NCBI GenBank assembly: GCA_016933045.1
Contig: JAFGBR010000013.1
Span: forward strand, 61,723 to 125,722
Origin: Marinilabiliaceae bacterium
GTDB taxonomy: Bacteria > Bacteroidota > Bacteroidia > Bacteroidales > Marinilabiliaceae
Direction: 5' to 3'
DNA: 64,000 bases
Shown here: positions 54,671 through 62,485 of the stretch, piece by piece
How positions within the stretch are numbered: the first letter of the stretch is position 1
How the letters are laid out: each line of letters opens with the position of its first letter
Program-made: the position numbers and the translations under genes
The notes under the pieces: model-generated
Databases searched by the model: none
What the model saw: only the letters and a program-made list of their open reading frames with translations
Told to the model about the DNA's origin: nothing

Positions 54671-55585
54671 TTAATTTATCAATAAAAGGAATATTACATC
54701 ATTGGGGGTTACAATTGATTTATATACTTTTTTTGTAGTTCCTTCAATTTTATACTCCCAAACATTATAAATATGAAATTTTTTTTCTTTTAGGTTTAAA
54801 TGTTTTTTCGATACGGGATCAATAACATCTGTATTTTTCCAGTCAAATATTATTTCGCGAGCTAATGAATCGGTATTTATAAAACAAATTGCCCACTCAT
54901 CTTTTTCAAGTGGCTTTGCCCAAATATCTAATCCATTATTACTATTTATTTTAAAGGCTTGTATTGCTAATTTATCCTGATTAACAGCTATTGCACCTTT
55001 ATTGGCAATTATTTCGAATGATTTTTCATCAAAATTTCTGGGGTCATTACTAATAAATATTGCATCATTAAACATACACTTCATCGAAAATTCAGCTCTA
55101 CTACCCTTAATAATAGATTTATATGAATCCATTACATTTCTTTTTCTTACATCATAATTAATAAAATCTACACCCCATGAATTATATAACTGATTATCCT
55201 GATTTATATACATATCATTAGTTGATTGATCATTTTCAACACCTACACCCTTAAAAAGGGTCAATTTAAGCCCAATATTATGGACATAATCAGCAAGTGA
55301 TTTAATACCCGAAGGAAAACGAAATTCATCCACTATTAAAAAACCTAAACTATCACGCCCAGACTGCCAACAATCTTCAATAATAATATATTCATAACCA
55401 ATTTCATATATGCCACTCGACACAATGGCATCGGAAATTTCCATAATAAGGGTTTCATTTATTTTACATCCAAATTGCTCCCAGCTATTCCACCCCATTG
55501 GAGGTAGCTTAACACTATTATTTGTTTTTTGGCAATTAATAGTTACAGATAATACAACAAAAGAAAAAAGAATAAAATACCTCAT
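54671..55585 (-). CDS. Internally truncated GH27 alpha-galactosidase-like protein
   Basis: The protein has only 304 residues; GH27 enzymes are usually about 400 or more. The N-terminus is clear GH27 (PPMGWNSWEQFGCKINE, EDCWQSGRDSLG, RFPSGIKSLADYVHNIGL), and the nucleophile region WGVDFINYD is kept. Then roughly 90 residues are absent: the sequence jumps from MDSYKSIIKG to MFNDAIFISNDPRNF, so the segment with the acid/base aspartate and the WNDPDM motif is missing. The C-terminal part (IANKGAIAVNQDKLAIQ, then a beta-domain) is intact, and the reading frame is unbroken. It is likely catalytically dead or a remnant. A signal peptide (1-19) is present. Confidence 0.7.
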   Translation of the reverse strand: MRYFILFSFVVLSVTINCQKTNNSVKLPPMGWNSWEQFGCKINETLIMEISDAIVSSGIYEIGYEYIIIEDCWQSGRDSLGFLIVDEFRFPSGIKSLADYVHNIGLKLTLFKGVGVENDQSTNDMYINQDNQLYNSWGVDFINYDVRKRNVMDSYKSIIKGSRAEFSMKCMFNDAIFISNDPRNFDEKSFEIIANKGAIAVNQDKLAIQAFKINSNNGLDIWAKPLEKDEWAICFINTDSLAREIIFDWKNTDVIDPVSKKHLNLKEKKFHIYNVWEYKIEGTTKKVYKSIVTPNDVIFLLLIN

Positions 55586-55670
55586 TTTATATGCACTTTA
55601 ATGATGTTAAAAAAACATAAATACTGATAATACAAAAAATTACTATAGTGCAAAATACAATTTTAGAGTG

Positions 55671-55700
55671 AAAAAAAACAGCCTCAAAATTGAGGCTGTT
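55671..55700 (-). terminator. Terminator after the GH51 gene
   Basis: A 9-bp stem (AACAGCCTC with GAGGCTGTT) and a short loop; on the minus strand it is followed by a run of eight T (A run at 55671-55678). It separates GH51 from the downstream GH27 gene. Confidence 0.9.
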
Positions 55701-55707
55701 CAGGTAA

Positions 55708-57258
55708 TTATTCCATTTCGACATTCACTATTGACATAGGAGGTATTTTTAAATTTAAAACACCTTTCTTTAAATTTGCATCTTTAAATATACCCGGTTT
55801 TACCAGATCCGTTTTTTCAAAAGAATTATAATCGTTAAATTTTTCGGAAGTTAAAATATTTCCGCTTATAATTTTTTTAGTATTAAGTGAATTTAATGGT
55901 ATCTCTACTAACTGATTATCTTTTGGGTTTAGATTACTAATTGTAAAATTGAATTTATTATCCTTGTTTTTACTTAAAGTACAACTTAATGAAGGGATTT
56001 CATCATCACCAAACTTATACGAAGGACAATTAAAAGAAATTGGAATAAATTCGGCATCCTGATGACCTTTATACATATTAAAAACATGGTAAGTTGGAGT
56101 TAATACCATAACATCATCTTTAGTTAATATCATAGCCTGTAGCACATTAACAACCTGGGCTATATTAGCCATAACCACCCTGTTGGTATGCCGGTGAAAA
56201 ATATCGAGTGTTGTTGAAGCAATTAAAGCATCGCGCATTGTGTTTTGTTGAAAAAGGTGTCCCGGAATTGATCCCACTTCAGGATCTGTCCAAATTCCCC
56301 ATTCATCAACTAAAAGACCAATTCGTTTTTTGGGGTCAATTTTGTCCATTACAGCAACATGTTTCTTAATAAGCGAATCCATCATTAAACCTTTTTTCAA
56401 ACCTGAAAAATAAAGATTCTCTTCGAAATCACGTCCTGGACCTTTATCGCCCCACCCTTTACCAGCAATAGTATAATAATGGACCGAAATACCCTCCATC
56501 ATTCTATGACCTTTACTCATCACAACATCAGTCCATCGGGCATCCCATGCATTAGCACCGCATGCAATACGATAAGGATTCTCTGCACTATACAAACGAC
56601 AATAACCAGAGTATTGGCGATATAGGTCCGCATAATATTCAGGTGTCATATCACCACCACATCCCCAACTTTCATTTCCAATACCTATATATTTAAGATG
56701 CCATGGATCTTCACGGCCATTTTCTTTTCGTAACTGAACCATTGGTGTATCTTCCGAACTAGTAATATATTCGAGCCATTCGGTCATCTCTTTAACAGAT
56801 CCTGAGCCCACATTTGCCGATAAATATGGTTCACAACCAAGCATTTCACACAATTCGAAAAACTCATGTGTACCAAATGAGTTATCTTCCATAGTGCCGC
56901 CCCAAAAAACATTTTTTATTTTCGGACGCTGTTCTTTAGGACCTATACCATCTTTCCAATGATAAGTATCGGCAAAACAACCACCGGGCCAACGAAGAAC
57001 CGGAATATTTAAAGCTTTTAATGCTTCAACCACATCTTTCCGATAACCGTTAATATTAGGAATTTCAGAGTCTTTTCCAACCCATATTCCATCATAAATA
57101 CAACGTCCTAAATGCTCTGCAAACTGTCCGTATATTTCTTTATGAATTTTTGATGTTGGAGCACTAGCATCAACATTTATTATCACTTTGTTTTGCCCTT
57201 GAGCAATTACAATTGACAAAAATGTAAAAACGATAAAAGATAATTTTTTCATCAGCAA
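55708..57258 (-). CDS. GH51 alpha-L-arabinofuranosidase
   Basis: The protein has 516 residues and a signal peptide (about 1-21); codon 3 is a possible alternative start. Signature segments are IYGQFAEHLGRCIYDGIW, VLRWPGGCFADTYHW, the acid/base E196 in GIGNESWGCGG and the nucleophile E319 in LLVDEWGIW. The C-terminal beta-sandwich is complete. It releases alpha-L-arabinofuranose from arabinan or arabinogalactan side chains of pectin. It has its own terminator and a possible LacI-type operator about 110 bp upstream. Confidence 0.95.
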   Translation of the reverse strand: MLMKKLSFIVFTFLSIVIAQGQNKVIINVDASAPTSKIHKEIYGQFAEHLGRCIYDGIWVGKDSEIPNINGYRKDVVEALKALNIPVLRWPGGCFADTYHWKDGIGPKEQRPKIKNVFWGGTMEDNSFGTHEFFELCEMLGCEPYLSANVGSGSVKEMTEWLEYITSSEDTPMVQLRKENGREDPWHLKYIGIGNESWGCGGDMTPEYYADLYRQYSGYCRLYSAENPYRIACGANAWDARWTDVVMSKGHRMMEGISVHYYTIAGKGWGDKGPGRDFEENLYFSGLKKGLMMDSLIKKHVAVMDKIDPKKRIGLLVDEWGIWTDPEVGSIPGHLFQQNTMRDALIASTTLDIFHRHTNRVVMANIAQVVNVLQAMILTKDDVMVLTPTYHVFNMYKGHQDAEFIPISFNCPSYKFGDDEIPSLSCTLSKNKDNKFNFTISNLNPKDNQLVEIPLNSLNTKKIISGNILTSEKFNDYNSFEKTDLVKPGIFKDANLKKGVLNLKIPPMSIVNVEME

Positions 57259-57371
57259 ATAATTTAAATAAGTAAGGCCGGATTAAACTCGCATGGTGAA
57301 TTTGCATCCGTGTTTGTTATTTACGAACCACGCTCTTTTTTTTATTTTTAGTTTAACAATGTTGCAATATA

Positions 57372-57386
57372 TTAAAACGCTTTTAA
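57372..57386. promoter_or_regulatory. CG-centred palindrome upstream of GH51
   Basis: TTAAAA-CGC-TTTTAA is a 15-bp perfect-arm palindrome with central CG, 114 bp upstream of the GH51 ATG. It resembles a catabolite/LacI-type operator but the arms are low-complexity. Confidence 0.3.
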
Positions 57387-57409
57387 AATGTAAAATATAC
57401 TTTTATATT

Positions 57410-57450
57410 AAAAAAAAATCCGACCTCTGTTTATCTTAAAGGCCGGATTT
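57410..57450 (-). terminator. Terminator after the GH31 gene
   Basis: An 11-bp stem with one mismatch (57416-57426 and 57440-57450) is followed on the minus strand by a run of eight T. It sits 57 bp after the GH31 stop. Confidence 0.85.
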
Positions 57451-57507
57451 TAACAATAAAAAAGAGAAATCAGCTTAATATTATGATCCCGTTGGATAAA
57501 ATATTTA

Positions 57508-59913
57508 TTAATTATTTGTTAAGATGTTAAAATTTGTTTTTCCAGAATATGGATCAGAAACTATTTGTAATTTATTATTTGATTGTGTTATTTCTATCTC
57601 TTTCAATTCGTTATCGTCTGGCAAACATATCAAGCCTTTTGCACTTCGCGATGAAGATATGTAAGTTTTTAAGTCAATATTATTCCAATTCATTTGACTT
57701 GTCGATTGTGCCAATTTAATATGAGGAATAACTGAACCTTCTTTAACTAATATTACAGCCGGTATATTACCAACAGCAATATTGTGCCATCCACCCTCGT
57801 ATATTTGTCCTGTTTGATAATCGATCCATGTTCCTTTTGGGAGATATACATCGCGAGAAGATATTTTATCTTCGAACAATGGAGCAACCAATATATCAGA
57901 TCCAAAAAGATACTCATCGTCAATAAGCCACGAACCGGGATCGTTAGGAAATTCGATAAACAATGCACGAACCATAGGCAACCCTTTTTCGGTACATTGT
58001 TTTGCCTGTGCATAAACATAAGGCATTAACTCATATTTAAGATTAACAGTTTTACGAAATTGATCGGTAAATTCTTCTCCATATTCCCAAGGTTCTTTAG
58101 GTGGCATTCCATGGCAACGACTATGCGAAGTAAGCATACCAAATGCAAGCCACCGCTGATACAAATCAGCTGGGGTTTTAAGCACAAAGCCACCAACATC
58201 GTGACTCCAGAAAGAGAAACCACTTGCACCAAACGATAACCCACCGCGAAGTTCGGCATGCATAGCATTATTAGTATTAGCAGCATCACCTCCCCAATGC
58301 AATGGAAATCTTTGGCTTCCGGCCCAAGCACTTCGAGCCCATATAATATTTTCACCTTTCACCTGTTTGGTAATATCAGCTACTGCTTTATTATAACGAA
58401 GAGGGTAAAGATTATGTTCGTAATAACCTGTTTTGCCCGAATGATAAATTCCATTAGCAGGAGCAGCTTCTCCAAAATCAACTTTTATAGCTCCAACACC
58501 CATTTTTAAAAGATTACCAATCTTTTCTTGGTACCAATCAACTGTAGCAGGGTTTGAAAAATCTAAAACTGCATCTTCGTAAGGAACACCACCCTTAGCA
58601 TCTTTTACATACAAACCTTTGTCAACAATTTCGGGAAAAAGTGAATTTTTAGGAACAAAATAAGGAAGTTGCCATAAGCAAATATTAAAACCATCCTTTT
58701 TTAAATCGGAAATCATCTTTCCGGCATCATCAAACCTCGAAGAAGCAAATTTATAATCACAACGCCAGTCGGTTTCGAACCAACCAGTATCGAAATGAAT
58801 CACATCCGATGGTATTTTATGTTTACGCAGTAACGAAGCCACATTACGTCCGTCAGCCTCTGAAAAATATGTAATTCGACTCATCCATAAGCCAAAAGAC
58901 CAAAGAGGCGGCATTGATGCCTTTCCTGTTAAATTTGTGTACTGGTCGAGAATATCTTTAGGCTCCCCTAAAAATAAAAACAAATCGAGTTTATCATCGC
59001 CAATCATTAACTGAGTAGCTTCATCGTAATATTTACCAAAGTCGCAGGTAATAGGTGTTGATGTGTGCATAAAAATTCCATATCCTTTGTTACTCATAAA
59101 AAAAGGAATGGGTTTGTACATAGTTTCATTTTCTATACCATTAGCATCATCAGTCCAAAGCACTATTTTTTGTCCTCTCTTATCGAGTTTTGTAAACGAT
59201 TCTCCACAACCAAATATTTTTTCGCCCGATGAGAGCTTAAAAACTGCATTAAAACTACGAGAATAATCAGCAACTTTTCGAACATAAGCAAATGGCATTA
59301 TTGGAGTATAAGTCGATTCGCTAACATCATTGATATGCAAAGTAGAGGTCAGTTGCTTTCCTTTTGCATCGAAAATAGCCAAATGAAATGGTTTAATTGA
59401 GATAACAACCGATCCATGTTGACTAGTGTATTTGTGTCCACCATCAATTTTTGAGTAACTCCAAGCCGATCTGTCGTCATTGGCTTTACCATTAACCAAC
59501 ATCAATGACTCTTCAGAAGGATTAACCTCAAAACCAGACGTTGCAATAAGACGAATGGTTCGATCAGAAACAAAATCGACTTGAAACGGTAATTTAGGAG
59601 ATGCAGCATATTCAACTTCAGGAAATTCATTTGCATCAACAGGAACAAGTTTTCCAAGCATATTATTAAAAGCCTGTCGCGATTTGTACTCGTAACGATT
59701 ATATATTAATTCACCTTTCCCAGTTGCAGGATCGAAAGATGCTACTTCATTTGCCAGATAATAGGTGTTTTTAAAACTATTAAAATCGTTACTCACATCT
59801 ACAGGTTCGTTTTGAAGCCCCATACCCTGCAATTGGGCATTTATTCCAGATGTAATGACAATAAATGCAATGATTAAACTGATTTTTTTTAAAATATTTC
59901 TTTTAACTGTCAT
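57508..59913 (-). CDS. GH31 glycoside hydrolase (alpha-xylosidase type)
   Basis: The protein has 801 residues and a signal peptide (about 1-26). An N-terminal beta-sandwich precedes the catalytic barrel (about 330-640) with the nucleophile D479 in IKVDFGE and the acid/base D543 in HWGGDAAN, then two C-terminal beta-domains. The KVDFGE and WGGDAAN forms, with WLWQLPY-like CLWQLPYF, are typical of YicI-type alpha-xylosidases rather than alpha-glucosidases. It would trim alpha-xylose from xyloglucan-type oligosaccharides, so the region may serve hemicellulose as well as pectin side chains. Confidence 0.9.
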   Translation of the reverse strand: MTVKRNILKKISLIIAFIVITSGINAQLQGMGLQNEPVDVSNDFNSFKNTYYLANEVASFDPATGKGELIYNRYEYKSRQAFNNMLGKLVPVDANEFPEVEYAASPKLPFQVDFVSDRTIRLIATSGFEVNPSEESLMLVNGKANDDRSAWSYSKIDGGHKYTSQHGSVVISIKPFHLAIFDAKGKQLTSTLHINDVSESTYTPIMPFAYVRKVADYSRSFNAVFKLSSGEKIFGCGESFTKLDKRGQKIVLWTDDANGIENETMYKPIPFFMSNKGYGIFMHTSTPITCDFGKYYDEATQLMIGDDKLDLFLFLGEPKDILDQYTNLTGKASMPPLWSFGLWMSRITYFSEADGRNVASLLRKHKIPSDVIHFDTGWFETDWRCDYKFASSRFDDAGKMISDLKKDGFNICLWQLPYFVPKNSLFPEIVDKGLYVKDAKGGVPYEDAVLDFSNPATVDWYQEKIGNLLKMGVGAIKVDFGEAAPANGIYHSGKTGYYEHNLYPLRYNKAVADITKQVKGENIIWARSAWAGSQRFPLHWGGDAANTNNAMHAELRGGLSFGASGFSFWSHDVGGFVLKTPADLYQRWLAFGMLTSHSRCHGMPPKEPWEYGEEFTDQFRKTVNLKYELMPYVYAQAKQCTEKGLPMVRALFIEFPNDPGSWLIDDEYLFGSDILVAPLFEDKISSRDVYLPKGTWIDYQTGQIYEGGWHNIAVGNIPAVILVKEGSVIPHIKLAQSTSQMNWNNIDLKTYISSSRSAKGLICLPDDNELKEIEITQSNNKLQIVSDPYSGKTNFNILTNN

Positions 59914-60360
59914 GCTAGTTGTTATTTTTTTTCAATGATTAATAATTGACGTAAAAATACCTTTATGTATTATTTTACAGTATTTAAAATGTATACAAAA
60001 GGGGTATATTATGTCATAAAACACATTTTGCACTATCATTTTACCATTTAGGCAGTTAAAACATTAACATAGCTTAATTCAATTTTTTTATATTTTTTTA
60101 AGACTTGAGGAATTAACTTTTACTGACTAAGCATTAACTCTATAAAATTAAGGCATACAAACAAGTCGTATTCAAGCCGAAAAAGCAACTTCACAATAAA
60201 AATTTTATACACTAAATAAAGTGAAAAAGGAGAAAAGCAAAAATTTAACGACCCATCCATGCAATACGACCCATCGCAGCCACTCCCATACTTTTATCTC
60301 AACCTACCTACTTATCCCGATGATTGAATTATTGATTTTAAATTATCTTTACCCAAAAAA
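59914..60360. other. Intergenic region with divergent promoters, 447 bp
   Basis: This AT-rich region separates GH31 (minus) from the hemerythrin gene (plus). A 10-bp direct repeat (ACGACCCATC) lies at 60248-60257 and 60266-60275, 18 bp apart. A near-consensus -7 box (TATCTTTA) lies at 60344-60351, only 9 bp before the ATG at 60361, so the transcript may be nearly leaderless. No other gene was recognised. Confidence 0.5.
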
Positions 60361-61071
60361 ATGTATAAAACTCAGAAATCTTTTATTACCAAAGACAAAA
60401 AAATGCTTGATTTGATCAATGAAAACTGTTCATTGTTAATATGTTTGCAGCATTTTGATGTTGATTTTTCTGTGGATAATTCAACCGTTGAAGAATTATG
60501 TGTTGAGAATAAGATTAATCTTAACGCATTTATCGTTATTGCAAATTTGTATAATGGATTCTTCCCTGTTGATAATGAAATAAATGAAATAGACGATATA
60601 AAGCCAGTTTTACATTTTCTGAAGAAAAGCCATTCTTTTTATATTGAAGATAAGTATCCAGAATTAAAATACTATTTGGAAAAAATTAAAAATGTTCATA
60701 GTAGTAGAGATTTTCAATTAATAGAACAATTTTTTAATGACTATTTTGAAGAAGTAATGGAACATTTGAAGTATGAAGACGAAATAGCTTTTCCATATTT
60801 TTATAGTCTTGAAAGAAAGGACAAAAACGCACAGTTAAAATCATTCTCTGCAAAAGAATATAGAAACCATCACACTGACATTGAAACGAAACTAACTGAT
60901 TTAAAGAACTTATTTTTAAAACACATCAAGATAAAAAGCGATTTGAATACGAAACGAAAATTTCTAGACACGTTGTTTGGTTTGGAATTTGACTTGAAAA
61001 TTCATTCCGTTATCGAAGAAAAAATATTAATTCCACTAATCGAAAAAATTGAAGTACAACAAAATGGATAA
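60361..61071 (+). CDS. Hemerythrin-domain protein with degenerate ScdA/RIC-type N-terminus
   Basis: The protein has 236 residues. The N-terminal ~55 residues (KMLDLINENCSLLICLQHFDVDF, then TVEELCVENKI) resemble the ScdA/RIC N-domain, but the usual CC pair is missing. The C-terminal helical domain carries hemerythrin-type ligands: H91, H135 and E139 in EHLKYEDE, H170/H171, and H215 and E219. RIC proteins repair iron-sulfur clusters after nitric oxide or oxidative stress; other members sense oxygen. It overlaps the LuxR gene by 8 bp (ATGGATAA), so the two are translationally coupled. I assign a di-iron protein; NO or O2 sensing is inferred. Confidence 0.8.
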   Translation: MYKTQKSFITKDKKMLDLINENCSLLICLQHFDVDFSVDNSTVEELCVENKINLNAFIVIANLYNGFFPVDNEINEIDDIKPVLHFLKKSHSFYIEDKYPELKYYLEKIKNVHSSRDFQLIEQFFNDYFEEVMEHLKYEDEIAFPYFYSLERKDKNAQLKSFSAKEYRNHHTDIETKLTDLKNLFLKHIKIKSDLNTKRKFLDTLFGLEFDLKIHSVIEEKILIPLIEKIEVQQNG

Positions 61072-61648
61072 ATGCAGAAGAAATATTGTTGTACTTGAAC
61101 CTTCCAAAATAGTTTATGAAGGACTATATACTTCTATATCAAAATCAGAATACAATTTTTCATTTTTCTATGTTGACAGTTTAATTGAACTTGAAACATT
61201 AATGCTTAAACGAGAAATTTCTATTGTTTTAGTCAATCCGGGTATTGTACAAAACAGATTAAAAGATTTTGCGAATTTAAAAAAACAATATTCAGAAACC
61301 CGTTGGATAGGTATCATTTACGCTTACTATGATAATTCAATCCTTAAACAATTTGATAATCTGTTTCCGATAACAGAAGAGGTTACTAAAGTCATTCGAA
61401 TTATTAATAAAATTTGCAACAATAAAACATCTTGCAAACAACAAAACGAGCATTTAACAGAACGGGAAACCGATGTTTTAAAGTGGTTGGCCAAAGGATT
61501 GTCCAATAAAGAAATAGCCAGTAAATTAAATGTAAGCATTCATACTGTTAATACTCACCGGAAAAACATTATGGATAAAACAAGTATTCGAAGCTTGGCC
61601 GGGCTTACGGTTTATGCTGTTTCAAAGGGGATTATACCACTCGAATAG
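61064..61648 (+). CDS. LuxR/NarL-type regulator with a degenerate receiver
   Basis: I chose the ATG at 61064 (MDKCRRNIVV), which overlaps the upstream stop codon; an ATG at 61049 is also in frame. The protein is 194 residues. The C-terminal HTH is typical (LTERETDVLKWLAKGLSNKE, VSIHTVNTHRKNIMDK). The N-terminal ~120 residues have a receiver-like fold pattern, but the phospho-acceptor position after strand 3 reads IVLVNPG with no Asp, so it is probably not phosphorylated. Activity may instead depend on the coupled di-iron protein. Confidence 0.85.
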   Translation: MDKCRRNIVVLEPSKIVYEGLYTSISKSEYNFSFFYVDSLIELETLMLKREISIVLVNPGIVQNRLKDFANLKKQYSETRWIGIIYAYYDNSILKQFDNLFPITEEVTKVIRIINKICNNKTSCKQQNEHLTERETDVLKWLAKGLSNKEIASKLNVSIHTVNTHRKNIMDKTSIRSLAGLTVYAVSKGIIPLE

Positions 61649-61769
61649 ATTTACATATCCCCAAAGTTAGTGATAAAACAACTCACATTTCATCAGTTTT
61701 AGCTATTGTTCATTTTTCAGTTTTCTACTTGTTTTACATTCTTAATTTAATCTAAATAAAAGTAGAAAA

Positions 61770-62468
61770 ATGAAACCAATAAAAAGTTCAGTATTCATAA
61801 TCGTCACTTTAGCATTTTGGGGCATTCAATTTATTTCATGTGAAAAAGATGTGCAAGACAACCAAACTCCGACAATAAGTCAGTTTGTAAGTTTAGAAAA
61901 CCCATACATGATTTGTGCTAATAGAAACCCAGGTGGTGTTGGTTTTGATTTTGAATACAATAACAAAAAAGGAGGAGCAAATAATATAGACTCTCTTACC
62001 GTTGACGATTTTGCTTATGATTTAAAGATTAGAACAATAAAAGCAGAAAAACCAGACGGTAGTTTGGGTGGTGTTCCGTTTATTCAACTGCATGAAACTG
62101 TAAATGCTGTTAACTATTCTTCAGTTGATACAACCTGTAAAGGATTTACAGATTTTCAAAATTTAACAAGTTCCAATATTCAAAACTACACATTACAGTC
62201 CGATAACTCAAGTTTTAATTTGGCTTCTGTACCTGTCGGAACAACCGGAAGTCCGCTTATGCAGGATTTAAATCAAGAATTAAATAAATTAGTTATTGGA
62301 CAAAGATGGAAAAATGCTGCCGGCAATACTATTGCTGCCGATGAACCTATCTGGATAATACAGACCCGTGAAGGGCGAATTATTAAATTTATCGTTACGG
62401 TTTTTCCGGCCGCCCCGGCTCCTACTTCAACAGGATACATAGCTATTGAATGGGATTTTGTTGAATAA
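61770..62468 (+). CDS. Lipoprotein, function unrecognised, upstream of a TonB receptor
   Basis: The protein has 232 residues. It has a lipoprotein signal (IQFISCEKDV, Cys at about residue 24). The body is beta-rich, with FDFEYNNKKGG, DDFAYDLKIRTIKAEK and, at the C-terminus, GYIAIEWDFVE. I do not recognise the family; its position directly ahead of a TonB receptor and behind an iron-protein cassette suggests a surface capture lipoprotein such as the HmuY-like group, but I cannot confirm homology. It is 17 bp from the receptor gene, so they are probably co-transcribed. Confidence 0.65.
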   Translation: MKPIKSSVFIIVTLAFWGIQFISCEKDVQDNQTPTISQFVSLENPYMICANRNPGGVGFDFEYNNKKGGANNIDSLTVDDFAYDLKIRTIKAEKPDGSLGGVPFIQLHETVNAVNYSSVDTTCKGFTDFQNLTSSNIQNYTLQSDNSSFNLASVPVGTTGSPLMQDLNQELNKLVIGQRWKNAAGNTIAADEPIWIIQTREGRIIKFIVTVFPAAPAPTSTGYIAIEWDFVE

Positions 62469-62485
62469 GAGAGGATAAGATTATT

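Noticed and set aside
54671..55585. Frameshifted GH27 pseudogene with hidden remaining sequence
   Set aside because: The frame is continuous and the missing block is not found in other frames nearby; it looks like an in-frame deletion instead.
57269..57450. GGCCGGATT repeated at about 57276 and in the GH31 terminator
   Set aside because: A 9-bp match is likely chance, and the second copy is explained by the terminator stem.
60221..60415. 64-codon ORF before the hemerythrin gene
   Set aside because: Overlaps the hemerythrin start in another frame, has low-complexity composition and no recognisable motif.
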